From positions 62,001 to 126,000 of the forward strand of contig NZ_JACHXR010000009.1 in the NCBI RefSeq assembly GCF_014192275.1: DNA of 64,000 bases. The letters run 5' to 3'. The position numbers and the translations under genes are program-made. Numbering within the stretch: position 1 is the first letter of the stretch; each line of letters begins with the position of its first letter. The notes beneath the pieces were generated by a model. That model had not been told where the DNA came from and made no database searches. It was given only the letters and a program-made list of their open reading frames with translations. Below, piece by piece: positions 7,250-16,991 of the stretch. The stretch comes from Halomonas stenophila (GTDB taxonomy: Bacteria > Pseudomonadota > Gammaproteobacteria > Pseudomonadales > Halomonadaceae).

Positions 7250-8647
7250 ATGAATACGTACAGAGGTTTTTGGTATGCGGAGGCATTGGATCACGATCAT
7301 CACGTAGCCCCTCCGCTTGAAACAGATATAGATGCCGATGTGTGTATCATCGGCGGGGGGTACCTCGGCCTCTGGACAGCCATCCGGCTCAAGCGAGAAG
7401 ACGCGGGGCTCAAGGTCGTGATCGTCGAGCGCGACCTGTGCGGTGCTGGTGCCAGTGGACGTAATGGCGGCGTTGCAACCAACTGGTGGGGGAAATTCCT
7501 GTCAGTCCGCAAGCTCTGCGGACACGAAGAAGCCCTGCGCATCTGCAAGGCAGCCGAATCAGCCATTGATGAAATCGGTGAGTTCTGCCAGGAACAGGGT
7601 GTCGATGCCCAGTATCGCAAGGAAGGCTGGATCTGGTCGGCAAGCTCCGAGATGCAAAAGGGTTCCTGGGACACCCTTATCGACTCCCTGAACGAATATG
7701 GTGTGAACCCCTTCGTCTCGCTTGTTCCCGGAGAGGCGCAAGCCAGAACCGGAAGCCCGCGAAACCTTGAGGCGGTCTTTGATCCCAATGCTGCCACTAT
7801 TCAGCCGGCCATGTACGCTCGAGGACTGCGGCGACATGCCTTGGAACTCGGTGTCGAGATCTACGAGCAATCCCCGATGCAACGTCTTGAGCGCAGCAGG
7901 ACCCCTGTTGTCCACACAACGACGGGGAGCGTGAAGGCGGAAAAGGTCGTGGTCGCAATGAATGCCTGGGGGGCGATCTTCCCGGAACTCCGCCGCAGTA
8001 TCGCGGTGGTATCCAGTGACATGGTTGCCACTGCCAAGGCGCCTGAGCGTCTCAAGAAGATCGGCTTCACCGGCGGCGAAGGTATGACCGACTCCAGGAT
8101 CGTGCTGAACTACTACCGGAATACCCCGGAAGGCCGAGTAATATTCGGAAAGCCCCTGGGAAAGTTCGGCTTTGCCGGTCGCGTTGGCGATATCTACGAA
8201 GGCCCCACCCCTGCAGCAAAAAAGGTGACCAATGCCTTCCACGACATCTATCCCAACCTGTCTGATGTTCCGATCATCAGTAGTTGGACCGGTCCCATTG
8301 ATCGCGCCATGAATGGTCTGCCCACGTTTGGGCATCTCGGTGGCCATGAGAATATCGTTTACGCGATTGGGTTCTCGGGTAATGGCGTTGCGACAACCGT
8401 ATTTTCGAGTCGCATCGTAACTTCACTGGTAATGGAGAAGGACGACGAATGGAGTCGCTGCGGTCTGGTCGATACGAAAATCAAGCGCTTTCCGATCGAG
8501 CCGTTTCGCTACGTCGGCGGCCTCATGGTGCGCGATGCCCTCGTGCGTAAAGAAGCCCTGGAAGATCGCAACAAGACAGCTGGCTGGTTGACTCGTAATT
8601 TGGCTGCTCTTGCGCCTGCTGGCTATGTGCCCACAAAAAAGAGCTGA
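7250..8647 (+). CDS. FAD-dependent amino acid/amine oxidoreductase (DAO family)
   Basis: Flavoprotein of 465 residues in the glycine/D-amino-acid oxidase fold. The FAD-binding GxGxxG is at about residues 34-42 (CIIGGGYLGLWTAI), followed by GASGRNGG and a C-terminal FSGNGVATTVFSSRI motif. It would oxidise a secondary or primary amine, or a D-amino acid, to the imine. It heads a plus-strand operon with a D-2-hydroxyacid dehydrogenase, an aldehyde dehydrogenase, a cupin and a second FAD oxidase. It belongs to a different subfamily from the PuuB-like oxidases elsewhere in this window. A D-hydroxyproline or N-methylproline substrate is plausible from the neighbours but not shown. Confidence 0.82.
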   Translation: MNTYRGFWYAEALDHDHHVAPPLETDIDADVCIIGGGYLGLWTAIRLKREDAGLKVVIVERDLCGAGASGRNGGVATNWWGKFLSVRKLCGHEEALRICKAAESAIDEIGEFCQEQGVDAQYRKEGWIWSASSEMQKGSWDTLIDSLNEYGVNPFVSLVPGEAQARTGSPRNLEAVFDPNAATIQPAMYARGLRRHALELGVEIYEQSPMQRLERSRTPVVHTTTGSVKAEKVVVAMNAWGAIFPELRRSIAVVSSDMVATAKAPERLKKIGFTGGEGMTDSRIVLNYYRNTPEGRVIFGKPLGKFGFAGRVGDIYEGPTPAAKKVTNAFHDIYPNLSDVPIISSWTGPIDRAMNGLPTFGHLGGHENIVYAIGFSGNGVATTVFSSRIVTSLVMEKDDEWSRCGLVDTKIKRFPIEPFRYVGGLMVRDALVRKEALEDRNKTAGWLTRNLAALAPAGYVPTKKS

Positions 8648-8659
8648 TTGGTGGAGGTT

Positions 8660-9616
8660 ATGCATAAAATCGTATTTCTGGACAAAAGTGCTGTGGCACC
8701 AAAGATTCATCTTCCGACGCCTGATTTTCCTCATCAGTGGGTCGAGTATGATTTCACTGAGAGCGACCAACTGGTCGAGCGTGCGAAGGATGCGACCGTC
8801 GTCGTGACTTGCGGTGCCCCGGTGCGTGCCGCTGAACTTGCACAACTGCCGCAACTGAAAATGATCTGTGTCGCCATGACCGGCACCGACCACGTTGACG
8901 TTGATTACTGCCATGAGCATGGCATCCAGGTCTGCAATGTCCCCGCCTACTCCCCTGCGACCGTTGCGGAGCATGCCCTGGGATTGCTCTTGGCCCTGCG
9001 TCGGCAGATTCTGGCCTATCACACTCTGCTGAGCAGCAACAAGTGGTATGGAGAGGGTTGGCAGACCAACGTATTTCTCGACTACGAGGTCAACGATATT
9101 CATTCCAGTCGTATCGGCATCGTTGGTACCGGCATGATTGGCAGGGCAATGGGGCGGATGGCCACAGGCCTTGGCATGGATGTGGTCTATTACAACCGGG
9201 GCAAGAAGGGTTCCGAGCTGCCTCTCGTGTCGTTCGACGAACTGCTGGAAACCTGTGACGCCATCAGCCTGCACTGCCCGCTGAACAGTTCGACCCGGGA
9301 TTTGTTCACGCTGACCGAGCTCAAGCGCATGAAGAAGGACGCGGTGATCATCAATGCAGCCCGCGGGGGGATCGTGAATGAGCGAGACCTAGCCGTAGCA
9401 CTGCGTTCCGGTGTGCTCGCCGGGGCGGCACTGGACGTCGTCGAGCAGGACCCTATCCAGCCGGACGAGCCGCTTCTGGAACTGATGGAACTACCCAACT
9501 TCATCATGACACCCCATGTGGCCTGGAGCAGCCTGCAAGCGATGCAGGGGTTGATGGATCGTGCCATCGAGAACCTCAACCAGTGGGATAAAGGCACACC
9601 AACCAACCTGGTCTAA
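8660..9616 (+). CDS. D-2-hydroxyacid dehydrogenase (NAD-dependent)
   Basis: Enzyme of about 318 residues in the D-isomer-specific 2-hydroxyacid dehydrogenase family, interconverting a 2-keto acid and a D-2-hydroxyacid. The nucleotide-binding motif is VGTGMIGRAMG. The catalytic arginine is in NAARGGIVNE, with the downstream acidic residue in DVVEQDP and the histidine in TPHVAWSS. The start is uncertain: ATG 8660 has GGAGG only two bases before it, and an in-frame GTG at 8651 or TTG at 8648 (directly after the previous stop) is possible. Glycerate/hydroxypyruvate reductases are the nearest relatives. Its job may be to dispose of a keto acid made by the oxidases. Confidence 0.85.
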   Translation: MHKIVFLDKSAVAPKIHLPTPDFPHQWVEYDFTESDQLVERAKDATVVVTCGAPVRAAELAQLPQLKMICVAMTGTDHVDVDYCHEHGIQVCNVPAYSPATVAEHALGLLLALRRQILAYHTLLSSNKWYGEGWQTNVFLDYEVNDIHSSRIGIVGTGMIGRAMGRMATGLGMDVVYYNRGKKGSELPLVSFDELLETCDAISLHCPLNSSTRDLFTLTELKRMKKDAVIINAARGGIVNERDLAVALRSGVLAGAALDVVEQDPIQPDEPLLELMELPNFIMTPHVAWSSLQAMQGLMDRAIENLNQWDKGTPTNLV

Positions 9617-9637
9617 CTCGCTAAAAGGAAAATCGTC

Positions 9638-11074
9638 ATGAAAACCAGTTACATCAATGGCGCTTTTATTTCCGCTGGAAATAATGTGCTTGAAAACAAG
9701 AACCCATCTGACATCAATGATGTTGTCGACCGCTTCAGCCGTGTCGGGCGTACGGAAACCGAACAGGCGGTAGAGGCGGCGGCAGCGGCAGCCCCCGCCT
9801 GGGGAACATCCAACCCTCAGGAACGTTTCGACGCCCTGGATTTCATCGGCAGCGAGATCCTGAATCGCCGAGAAGAGCTTGGTGCCCTTCTGTCACGAGA
9901 GGAAGGTAAAACGCTCCCGGAGGGCATCGGGGAGGTCACGCGAGCCGGATACCTGTTCAAGTTCTTTGCCGGTGAAGCAGTGCGTATCGGTGGCGAACGC
10001 CTCGAGTCCGTGCGCAAGGGAGCAACCGTCGATGTCACCAGGGAGCCCGTTGGCGTCGTGGGCATTATCACGCCCTGGAATTTCCCGATCGCCATTCCGT
10101 CATGGAAGATCGCCCCGGCGTTATGCTACGGCAACTGCGTCGTCTTCAAGCCTGCTGAATTGGTGCCCTCCTCTGCCTGGGCATTGGCTGAGATCATTTC
10201 CCGCTCCGGCCTTCCCGATGGGGTCTTCAACATGGTGATAGGCCGTGGTTCCGAGGTTGGGGATGCCATTATCGGCAGCGATGCCGTTCAGGCAGTGACA
10301 TTCACCGGCTCGGTTAACACCGGCTCCATGATCGCCCAGCGTTGTGCTGCACGCATGGCGAAAGCGCAACTCGAACTCGGGGGCAAGAATCCGCTCATCG
10401 TGCTTGATGATGCCAACCTCGAGCAGGCCGTTGATGTGGCCGTCCAGGGTGGCTTCTACTCCACGGGTCAACGTTGCACGGCCAGTTCGCGCGTGATTGT
10501 GACAGACGGCATCTACGATGACTTTATCAAGCTGTTCGTCGAGAAGACGCAAGCGCTGCGTGTAGGCCCGGCCCTCGATGAAAATACACAGATTGGCCCC
10601 GTCGCCAGCGAAAGTCAGCTTCAGCAAGACCTGGAGTATATCGACATCGCACAACAAGAAGGCGCCAACTTGTTGACTGGTGGGAATCGGATCGAGATGG
10701 ATAGCGACGGCTACTACCTTCAGCCAACCGTCTTCGCGGACGTGAATAACGAGATGCGTATTTGCCGGGAAGAGGTTTTCGGGCCGGTTGTCACTGTCTC
10801 CCGGGTGGCCGACTACGAGGCGGCTCTGGCAGAGGCCAATGACACGCCTTTCGGCCTTTCTTCCGGCATCTGCACGACCTCCCTGAAATATGCCGAGCAT
10901 TACAAGCGTCATGCCAAGGCCGGCATGGTCATGGTTAACATGCCCACGGCAGGGGTCGATTATCATGTCCCGTTCGGTGGTTCCAAAGGCTCGAGCTATG
11001 GTCCTCGCGAGCAGGGAAGATATGCCGCAGAGTTCTATACTCGTGTAAAAACCGCATATCAGTACGCAAACTGA
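9638..11074 (+). CDS. Aldehyde dehydrogenase, 2-oxoglutarate-semialdehyde type
   Basis: Aldehyde dehydrogenase of 478 residues. It has the PWNFP substrate-channel motif, the general base in LELGGKNP and the catalytic cysteine in [11 protein letters not shown]. Its C-terminus ([21 protein letters not shown]) is typical of alpha-ketoglutaric semialdehyde dehydrogenases used in hydroxyproline and sugar-acid degradation, which make 2-oxoglutarate. A good RBS (AAAAGGAAA) precedes the ATG 21 bp after the preceding gene. With the epimerase and deaminase at 19.7 and 26.9 kb it would complete the hydroxyproline route, although it lies in a separate operon. Specificity is inferred from the C-terminal motif. 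Confidence 0.85.
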   Translation: MKTSYINGAFISAGNNVLENKNPSDINDVVDRFSRVGRTETEQAVEAAAAAAPAWGTSNPQERFDALDFIGSEILNRREELGALLSREEGKTLPEGIGEVTRAGYLFKFFAGEAVRIGGERLESVRKGATVDVTREPVGVVGIITPWNFPIAIPSWKIAPALCYGNCVVFKPAELVPSSAWALAEIISRSGLPDGVFNMVIGRGSEVGDAIIGSDAVQAVTFTGSVNTGSMIAQRCAARMAKAQLELGGKNPLIVLDDANLEQAVDVAVQGGFYSTGQRCTASSRVIVTDGIYDDFIKLFVEKTQALRVGPALDENTQIGPVASESQLQQDLEYIDIAQQEGANLLTGGNRIEMDSDGYYLQPTVFADVNNEMRICREEVFGPVVTVSRVADYEAALAEANDTPFGLSSGICTTSLKYAEHYKRHAKAGMVMVNMPTAGVDYHVPFGGSKGSSYGPREQGRYAAEFYTRVKTAYQYAN

Positions 11075-11100
11075 AACCCTGTACCCAAAGGAGCCCAACG

Positions 11101-11463
11101 ATGTCTGCAGTTAAAATCATTGACTTCCAGAACAGCACGGTACTCACTAGCACATCTTCGGTAGAGCCAGAGCGCCGGCTTAGTGGCGCCCCCGAGCAGA
11201 GCCTGCAAAACATGTACGCCTCTGCCGCCAAGGATCTGCTGTCGGGCACCTGGAGCTCGGAGGTCGGCAAGTGGTCCGTTGACTACAGTCAGCGCCACGA
11301 ATTTTGTTACCTGATCAAAGGGCATATTGTCTTGGCCGATGAAGACGGCGAGGAAAGCACCTTCAAAGCCGGGGATGCCTTCGTGATTCCTGTCGGTTTC
11401 AAGGGTAGCTGGGAAGTCATCGAGCCCGTCTCGAAATATTACGTCATCTACAACGTGGCTTGA
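11101..11463 (+). CDS. Small cupin-domain protein (DUF861/Cupin_3 type)
   Basis: Single-domain cupin of 120 residues. The core reads GTWSSEVGKWSVDY, then EFCYLIKGHIVLADEDG and AGDAFVIPVGFKGSW, as in the DUF861 group that includes EutQ and ureidoglycine aminohydrolase-like proteins. One barrel, no signal peptide, so cytoplasmic. Metal-ligand histidines are sparse. An AAAGGAG RBS lies in the 26-bp gap after the aldehyde dehydrogenase. Similar cupins accompany the other FAD oxidases of this window (30867-31205 and the chimera at 3524), suggesting a helper role such as handling an unstable imine or enamine product. Confidence 0.75.
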   Translation: MSAVKIIDFQNSTVLTSTSSVEPERRLSGAPEQSLQNMYASAAKDLLSGTWSSEVGKWSVDYSQRHEFCYLIKGHIVLADEDGEESTFKAGDAFVIPVGFKGSWEVIEPVSKYYVIYNVA

Positions 11464-11750
11464 TAGCAAGGTGGGTGGGCTTGTTTGACAGCCCACCTGA
11501 TGTTACGTCGACGCTGTTGCTTTTTTAGCATGGGCGGCTCAGAACGCTCAGTCATTTATTCAGTAAAAACACAAGGCGTTGATAATGACAGTTCATAGGA
11601 CGGATGCGTTATGCATCTCGGCGACCACACCATACCCAAAATGTTAGCACCTCCTCTTTGCTACCGTTAGAGAAGTTGATTGTTAAAACAGCAAGTGTTT
11701 TGGGTAATGAGGAAAAGGCAGGTTTTTGCCCACTCGAGAGGTGTACAACA

Positions 11751-13064
11751 ATGAAGATTAACAACCTTCCAGCCGATGACAATAATTGTGGCTGGACTAA
11801 CATACTTCCGAAGTACGAACCTCAGCGACTCGACGGGCCGACTGAAGCTGATTGGGTGATTGTCGGCGCCGGGTTTACTGGCCTTGCTGCAGCGCGTCAG
11901 TTGGCGGCTCATCGCCCAGATGACAAGATATTGCTGGTTGATGCACAGTGTGTCGCAGACGGTGCGTCTGGTCGTAACTCCGGTTTTTTGATCGACTTGC
12001 CTCACGACCTTTCCGCCCCGGATTATATCGGAGATATCAAAGTCGCAGGCATGGATCTATCACTCAATCGCGCTGCAATCAGCTATCTTCGGGAGGCCGT
12101 TGAGGAAGAGGGTATTGATTGCGACTGGCGTGCATGCGGCAAGGTGCAAGCCGCTGTAAATGACAAGGGGATCAAGGTCCTGGAGGCCTATCGTTCAGGG
12201 CTGGATCGTCTCGGTGCCGAGTGCCACATGGTCAATACCTCCGACATGCAGTCAAAACTGGGTACCAGTTACTATAAGCAGGGGCTTTACACACCAGGAA
12301 CGGTACTGGTGCAGCCCGCGGCCCTAGCTCGTGGCTTGGCACGAACGCTTCCCGAGAATGTCCAGTTATGTGAGCTGACGCCGGCGACTCGGATCGAGCA
12401 TGGCAGCCGAATCCAGTTAGATACCCCCGCTGGAGTCATCAAGGCTCGCAAGCTGATATTGACGAACAATGTCTTCGCCCAGGAGTTTGGTTACCTCTCC
12501 GGGACACTGCTTCCCATCTTCACTTATGCGGGGCTTACGCGGCAACTGACAGAAGCTGAACAACAGCGACTGGGTGGTGATGCTTACTGGGGTGTAATCC
12601 CCGCAGACCCTTTCGGCAGCACTGTCCGCCGCACACCAGATCAGCGAATTCTGGTGCGTAATAGCTTCAGCTTCAACCCTGGCGGCAGGAGTTCTCCCAC
12701 TGCTCTTGAAAATGCGAAAAAGCATATCGTCAATGGCTACAATGCTCGTTTCCCGATGCTGGATAATCCGGAGATGGAATATGCCTGGGGCGGGGTAATG
12801 TGTATGAGCCGTAATCATGCGCCCTACTTCGGCGAGCTGGCGAAGAATGTGTTTGGTGTCGGCGGCCATAATGGCATTGGGGTTACCAAGGGAACGATAA
12901 CCGGCAAGCTTATCGCCGATCATCTGGCAAACAAGGATTCTGACCTGTTGAGATATATGTTGTCGCAACCGCGCCCTTCCAGGAATCCACCGAGACCATT
13001 TCTGGATATCGGGGTGAATGCCACCCTGATGTACAACCAGTGGAGGGCGGGTCCGGAAAGGTGA
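11751..13064 (+). CDS. FAD-dependent oxidoreductase (PuuB/DadA-like amine oxidase)
   Basis: Flavoprotein of 437 residues. The ATG at 11751 is chosen because the paralogues at 25538 and 31220 start at the same distance from the FAD motif (WVIVGAGFTGLAAARQ); an in-frame start 147 bases upstream would add an unmatched tail. GASGRNSGFLIDLPHDL and the C-terminal GGHNGIGVTKGTI motif are shared with gamma-glutamylputrescine-oxidase-like enzymes. It oxidises an amine to an imine or aldehyde with release of H2O2 or reduction of another acceptor. It closes the plus-strand operon, separated from the cupin by about 290 bp. Substrate unknown. Confidence 0.83.
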   Translation: MKINNLPADDNNCGWTNILPKYEPQRLDGPTEADWVIVGAGFTGLAAARQLAAHRPDDKILLVDAQCVADGASGRNSGFLIDLPHDLSAPDYIGDIKVAGMDLSLNRAAISYLREAVEEEGIDCDWRACGKVQAAVNDKGIKVLEAYRSGLDRLGAECHMVNTSDMQSKLGTSYYKQGLYTPGTVLVQPAALARGLARTLPENVQLCELTPATRIEHGSRIQLDTPAGVIKARKLILTNNVFAQEFGYLSGTLLPIFTYAGLTRQLTEAEQQRLGGDAYWGVIPADPFGSTVRRTPDQRILVRNSFSFNPGGRSSPTALENAKKHIVNGYNARFPMLDNPEMEYAWGGVMCMSRNHAPYFGELAKNVFGVGGHNGIGVTKGTITGKLIADHLANKDSDLLRYMLSQPRPSRNPPRPFLDIGVNATLMYNQWRAGPER

Positions 13065-13073
13065 ATTTCACGG

Positions 13074-13107
13074 TTTTTCTTGGACATTGTTCAACTTTTT
13101 CTTGTCC
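13074..13107. repeat. Short direct repeat upstream of ydiJ-like gene
   Basis: TTTTTCTTG occurs at 13074-13082 and again at 13096-13104, 22 bp apart (about two helical turns), overlapped by an inverted pair GGACA/TGTCC (13082-13086 and 13103-13107). It lies some 75-105 bp before the YdiJ start, in the position of an upstream operator. Possibly a regulator site; low certainty. Confidence 0.3.
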
Positions 13108-13180
13108 AGGCGAAATCCATTTCACGTTAAGCGGTATACAAGGTCATGGTCGCTGACAGCCCGAGAGATTATAAAAACTC

Positions 13181-16100
13181 ATGATTACACGACTGGACAC
13201 CACCGAGTCGCCGACCCTTCCTGCCCAGGACGCGCCCTACCTGCGCTTCCTCGAGGCCCTGGCGGACGCCGGCTTCGAGGGCGAGATCGCCCCGGACTAC
13301 GCCAACCGCACGGTGCTCGCCACCGACAACTCCCTCTACCAGCGCCTGCCCCAGGCGGTGCTCTATCCCCGGGGCGTGGCCGACCTGGAGCGCATCGCCC
13401 GCCTGGCCGGCCGCGAGGTCTTCCGCCGGGTGGTACTGGCGCCCCGCGGCGGCGGCACCGGCACCAACGGCCAGTCGCTCACCGACGGCCTGGTGGTCGA
13501 CGTCTCCCGGCACATGACCGCCATCCTCGACATCGACGTGGCGGCGCGTCGGGTGCGCGTCCAGGCCGGGGTGGTCAAGGACCAGCTCAACGCCGCGCTC
13601 GCGCCCCACGGGCTGTTCTTCGCCCCGGAGCTCTCCACCTCCAACCGGGCGACGATCGGCGGGATGATTGCCACCGACGCCAGCGGCCAGGGCAGCTGCG
13701 AGTACGGCAAGACCCGCGACCACGTGCTCGAGCTCGACAGCGTGCTGCTCGGCGGCGAGCGCCTGACCACCCGCCCGGTGGACGAGGCCGAGCTCGACGA
13801 ATTGTGCGCCCGCGACGACGCCGTGGGCCGGGTGCACCGGGTCGCCCGCGAGATCATCGACAGCGAGCGCGAGCGCATCCGCGAGACCTTCCCGCCGCTC
13901 AACCGCTGCCTGACCGGCTACGACCTGGCGCATCTGCGCACCGAGGACGGCAGGTTCGACCTCAACAGCGTGCTGTGCGGCGCCGAGGGCTCGCTGGCCT
14001 TCACCAGCGAGGCGGTGCTCAAGGTGCTGCCGATTCCGGCCCACTCGACGCTGGTCAACGTGCGCTACGCGGGCTTCATGGACGCCCTGCGCGACGCCAA
14101 GGCGCTGATGGCGAGCCGTGCGGCGCCCACCTCCATCGAGACGGTGGACGACACGGTGCTGGGCCTGGCCATGCAGGACGTCGTCTGGGACGGCGTCGCC
14201 GAGTTCTTCCCGGCTGGCGACACCCCGACCCACGGCATCAACCTGGTGGAGTTCAACGACGATGACCCCGCGCGCCTGGCCGAGCGGGTCGCCGCCTTCT
14301 GCCGTCACCTGGAGGACGACACCAGCGTCACCCGCCTGGGCGAGACCCGGGCGGAGGGCCGCGAGGCGATCGCCCGGGTCTACGGCATGCGCAAGCGCGC
14401 CGTGGGCCTGCTCGGCAACGTCCAGGGCGAGAAACGCCCGCTGCCCTTCGTCGAGGACACCGCGGTGCCGCCGGAACACCTGGCCGACTACATCGCCGAG
14501 TTCCGCGCGTTGCTCGACGCCCGCGGCCTGGCCTACGGCATGTTCGGCCACGTCGACGCCGGGGTGCTCCACGTACGCCCGGCGCTGGACATGAAGGACC
14601 CGGCCGACGAGCGGATGATCCGCGAGATCTCCGACGCGGTCGCCGCGCTGACCCGGAAGTACGGCGGCCTGCTGTGGGGCGAGCACGGCAAGGGCGTGCG
14701 CTCCGAGTACGCCCCGGCCTTCTTCGGCCCGCTCTACCCCAGCCTGCGTCGCCTCAAGGGCGCCTTCGACCCCCATAACCAGCTCAATCCGGGCAAGATC
14801 GCCACACCGCTCGGCCAAGAGGAAAGCGTCGAGACGACGACACGCGACGAGAACGGTGAGCAACCCGTCAAGTGGGTCGACCCGGGACTCTTGACCATCG
14901 ACGGCGTGCCGACCCGCGGCCAGTACGATCGCCAGATCGACGAGCGGGTCTGGCAGGCCCACGGCGACGCCGTCTACTGCAACGGCAACGGCGCCTGCTA
15001 CAACTACGACCCGAATGACGCCATGTGCCCGTCCTGGAAGGCCACCCGCGAGCGCGTCCACTCGCCCAAGGGCCGCGCCAGCCTGATGCGCGAATGGCTG
15101 CGCCTGCAGGGCCATGCCGGCGTCGACGTGGTCGAGGCGGCGCGCCGGCAGCGGGCCGGGGGTGCCTGGGGCGCCATCAAGGCCTTCCACGGAAAGCTCA
15201 GGAACACCCTGGCCCGGCGCCGCGGCGAGGCCGACTTCTCCCACGAGGTCTATGACGCCATGGCCGGCTGCCTGGCCTGCAAGTCCTGCGCCGGCCAGTG
15301 CCCGGTGAAGGTCAACGTGCCGACCTTCCGTTCGCAGTTCCTCGAGGTCTACCACGGCCGCTACCTGCGCCCGCCGCGCGACTACCTGATCGGCGGGCTG
15401 GAGTTCCTGGTGCCATATCTCGCTCCCGTGGCGCCGCTCTACAACGCCGCCCTGGACAATCGCCTGGTGAACCGCCTGCTGGCCGGCCCCATCGGCATGG
15501 TCGACAGCCCCCAGCTGTCCCGGGCGCGCCTCGACAAGCAGCTCGCCGCCTGGGGCGTGGCCCCGGCCACGCCGACCACCCTCGGCCGGCTCACCGCGGC
15601 CCAGAAGGCGCGCAGCGTGGTGCTGGTGCAGGACGCCTTCACCAGCTACTTCGAGGCCAAGCTGGTGAGGGACGTCGTCGAGCTGCTCGAGCGCCTCGAC
15701 GTGCGGGTGTTCGTGGCGCCCTACGCGCCCAACGGCAAGCCGCTGCACGTCCAGGGCTTCCTCGGCGCCTTCGAGCGCACCGCGGCGAAGCAGGCGAAGC
15801 GGCTCGAGCCCCTGGCCGCCTTCGGCGTGCCGCTGGTCGGCATCGACCCGGCCATGACCCTGACCTACCGCCAGGAGTACGTGACGGCGCTGGGCGCGGA
15901 CGCCGTGCCCGAGGTGCGGCTGCTGCCGGAGTGGCTGGCCGAGCGGGCGCCGGAGCTGGTGCCCGCGGGCCTCGACCTCGACGACCCGGGCTACCGGCTG
16001 CTCGCCCACTGCACCGAGACAACCAACGCCCCGGGCACGCCCAAGGCCTGGCAGCAAGTGTTCGCCGCCTTCGGCTTCGAGCTCGAGGTGCTGGCCAGCG

Positions 16101-16324
16101 GCTGCTGCGGGATGTCCGGCACCTACGGCCACGAGGCGCGCAACCGCGACACCTCGGCGACCATCTACGCCCAGTCCTGGCAGCCCAGGGTGGAGGACCC
16201 GGTCAACGCCGGTCGGCTGCTGGCCAGCGGCTATTCCTGCCGCAGCCAGGCCAAACGGCTCTCGGACGCCGCCCTGCCGCATCCGCTGCAGGCGCTGCTG
16301 GGTGAGTTGCGCCGACTCGGATAA
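13181..16324 (+). CDS. ydiJ: YdiJ-type FAD/iron-sulfur D-2-hydroxyglutarate dehydrogenase
   Basis: Large protein of 1047 residues combining a PCMH-type FAD domain (PRGGGTGTNGQSLT at about residues 88-101) with FAD-oxidase C, an iron-sulfur region and a cysteine-rich CCG domain. Cluster cysteines are seen in CNGNGAC...MCPS and GCLACKSCAGQCPVK; later motifs are HCTETT and SGCCGMSGTYGHE. E. coli YdiJ (about 1018 residues) has this architecture and oxidises D-2-hydroxyglutarate to 2-oxoglutarate, passing electrons to the respiratory chain. The RBS is weak. Base composition is much more GC-rich than the genes on either side, so it may be an older core gene or a separate acquisition. A link to 2-oxoglutarate made by hydroxyproline breakdown is only contextual. 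Confidence 0.88.
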   Translation: MITRLDTTESPTLPAQDAPYLRFLEALADAGFEGEIAPDYANRTVLATDNSLYQRLPQAVLYPRGVADLERIARLAGREVFRRVVLAPRGGGTGTNGQSLTDGLVVDVSRHMTAILDIDVAARRVRVQAGVVKDQLNAALAPHGLFFAPELSTSNRATIGGMIATDASGQGSCEYGKTRDHVLELDSVLLGGERLTTRPVDEAELDELCARDDAVGRVHRVAREIIDSERERIRETFPPLNRCLTGYDLAHLRTEDGRFDLNSVLCGAEGSLAFTSEAVLKVLPIPAHSTLVNVRYAGFMDALRDAKALMASRAAPTSIETVDDTVLGLAMQDVVWDGVAEFFPAGDTPTHGINLVEFNDDDPARLAERVAAFCRHLEDDTSVTRLGETRAEGREAIARVYGMRKRAVGLLGNVQGEKRPLPFVEDTAVPPEHLADYIAEFRALLDARGLAYGMFGHVDAGVLHVRPALDMKDPADERMIREISDAVAALTRKYGGLLWGEHGKGVRSEYAPAFFGPLYPSLRRLKGAFDPHNQLNPGKIATPLGQEESVETTTRDENGEQPVKWVDPGLLTIDGVPTRGQYDRQIDERVWQAHGDAVYCNGNGACYNYDPNDAMCPSWKATRERVHSPKGRASLMREWLRLQGHAGVDVVEAARRQRAGGAWGAIKAFHGKLRNTLARRRGEADFSHEVYDAMAGCLACKSCAGQCPVKVNVPTFRSQFLEVYHGRYLRPPRDYLIGGLEFLVPYLAPVAPLYNAALDNRLVNRLLAGPIGMVDSPQLSRARLDKQLAAWGVAPATPTTLGRLTAAQKARSVVLVQDAFTSYFEAKLVRDVVELLERLDVRVFVAPYAPNGKPLHVQGFLGAFERTAAKQAKRLEPLAAFGVPLVGIDPAMTLTYRQEYVTALGADAVPEVRLLPEWLAERAPELVPAGLDLDDPGYRLLAHCTETTNAPGTPKAWQQVFAAFGFELEVLASGCCGMSGTYGHEARNRDTSATIYAQSWQPRVEDPVNAGRLLASGYSCRSQAKRLSDAALPHPLQALLGELRRLG

Positions 16325-16415
16325 TGATGAAGCAATCCGGTAGAGAGTGGCGAATGCATGACATGAGTTGACTCACGAACAAGACAACCGATCCCCCCTC
16401 GGAGGAAGCGCCGCT

Positions 16416-16718
16416 ATGTTCAACAAGGGGCTGCCGATGACCATGCGCTCGATCTTCTACCCGCTGCTGGGGGAGCGCATCTGGGGATGGCCGGGCCATA
16501 TCATCGACATCCTGTCGGTGTTCGCCACGCTGTTCGGCCTGGCCACGTCCCCGAACGAGAAACGCATGGAACGGATGGCCGATTACATCGAGATATTTAC
16601 CGGCCAACCTTGCCGGCGACGGGACATGGCGCGGTTCGCCTCACGGCATACTCCACGACTTGCCGAGTGGATGAGAGCATACAATGAGCAAGAGAAAGAG
16701 GAGTGTCACGCGATCTAG
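16416..16718 (+). pseudogene. Chimeric remnant: BCCT transporter segment joined to TetR C-terminus
   Basis: An open frame of 100 codons with two unrelated parts. The first about 45 residues ([17 protein letters not shown], then [18 protein letters not shown]) match an internal transmembrane region of betaine/choline/carnitine (BCCT) transporters, which normally have more than 500 residues. The rest ([15 protein letters not shown]) matches the C-terminal tail of the TetR gene at 4013. The frame starts in the middle of a transporter, so this is a deletion product. A GGAGGAAG sequence before the ATG is fortuitous or inherited. Confidence 0.72.
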
Positions 16719-16766
16719 GGGACGGTCTCGATGACCCAGTGCAACACCTGAACCATCCCGTGCGCT

Positions 16767-16989
16767 ATGTTCGTGCGACACGGATATGAATCGCTGGCGG
16801 CCACCGTGTGGGAGCGCCCCACTACCCTACCCAGATCGGCTATCTCTCGATGAAGCGCATATGCGGTACCTTCCCCCCCATGTCGAGATCTTCACCGGGC
16901 AGGCGCCGCAGCCACGAGAGTTGCAACGCTTCCACGCCCGGCATGGTTATGCGCAGGAAGGGGTCAACCTGGAAGATAAGGAGGGGTGA
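16767..16989 (+). pseudogene. Frameshifted TetR C-terminal remnant
   Basis: Three short stretches in successive frames match the TetR protein of 4013-4654: MFVRHGYESLAATV, then TQIGYLSMK, then YLPPHVEIFTGQAPQPRELQRF to a stop at 16987-16989. At least two frameshifts and a small deletion break it, and the DNA-binding domain is absent. It stands tail-to-tail with the ProC-like gene (2 bp apart), so the ancestral order was probably TetR next to ProC. Confidence 0.75.
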
Positions 16990-16991
16990 TC

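Noticed and set aside
13169..16282. A 1037-codon open frame on the minus strand opposite ydiJ
   Set aside because: It is antisense to a well-conserved FAD/Fe-S enzyme; its translation is low-complexity Ala/Gly/Arg/Leu with no family motif, as expected for high-GC shadow frames.
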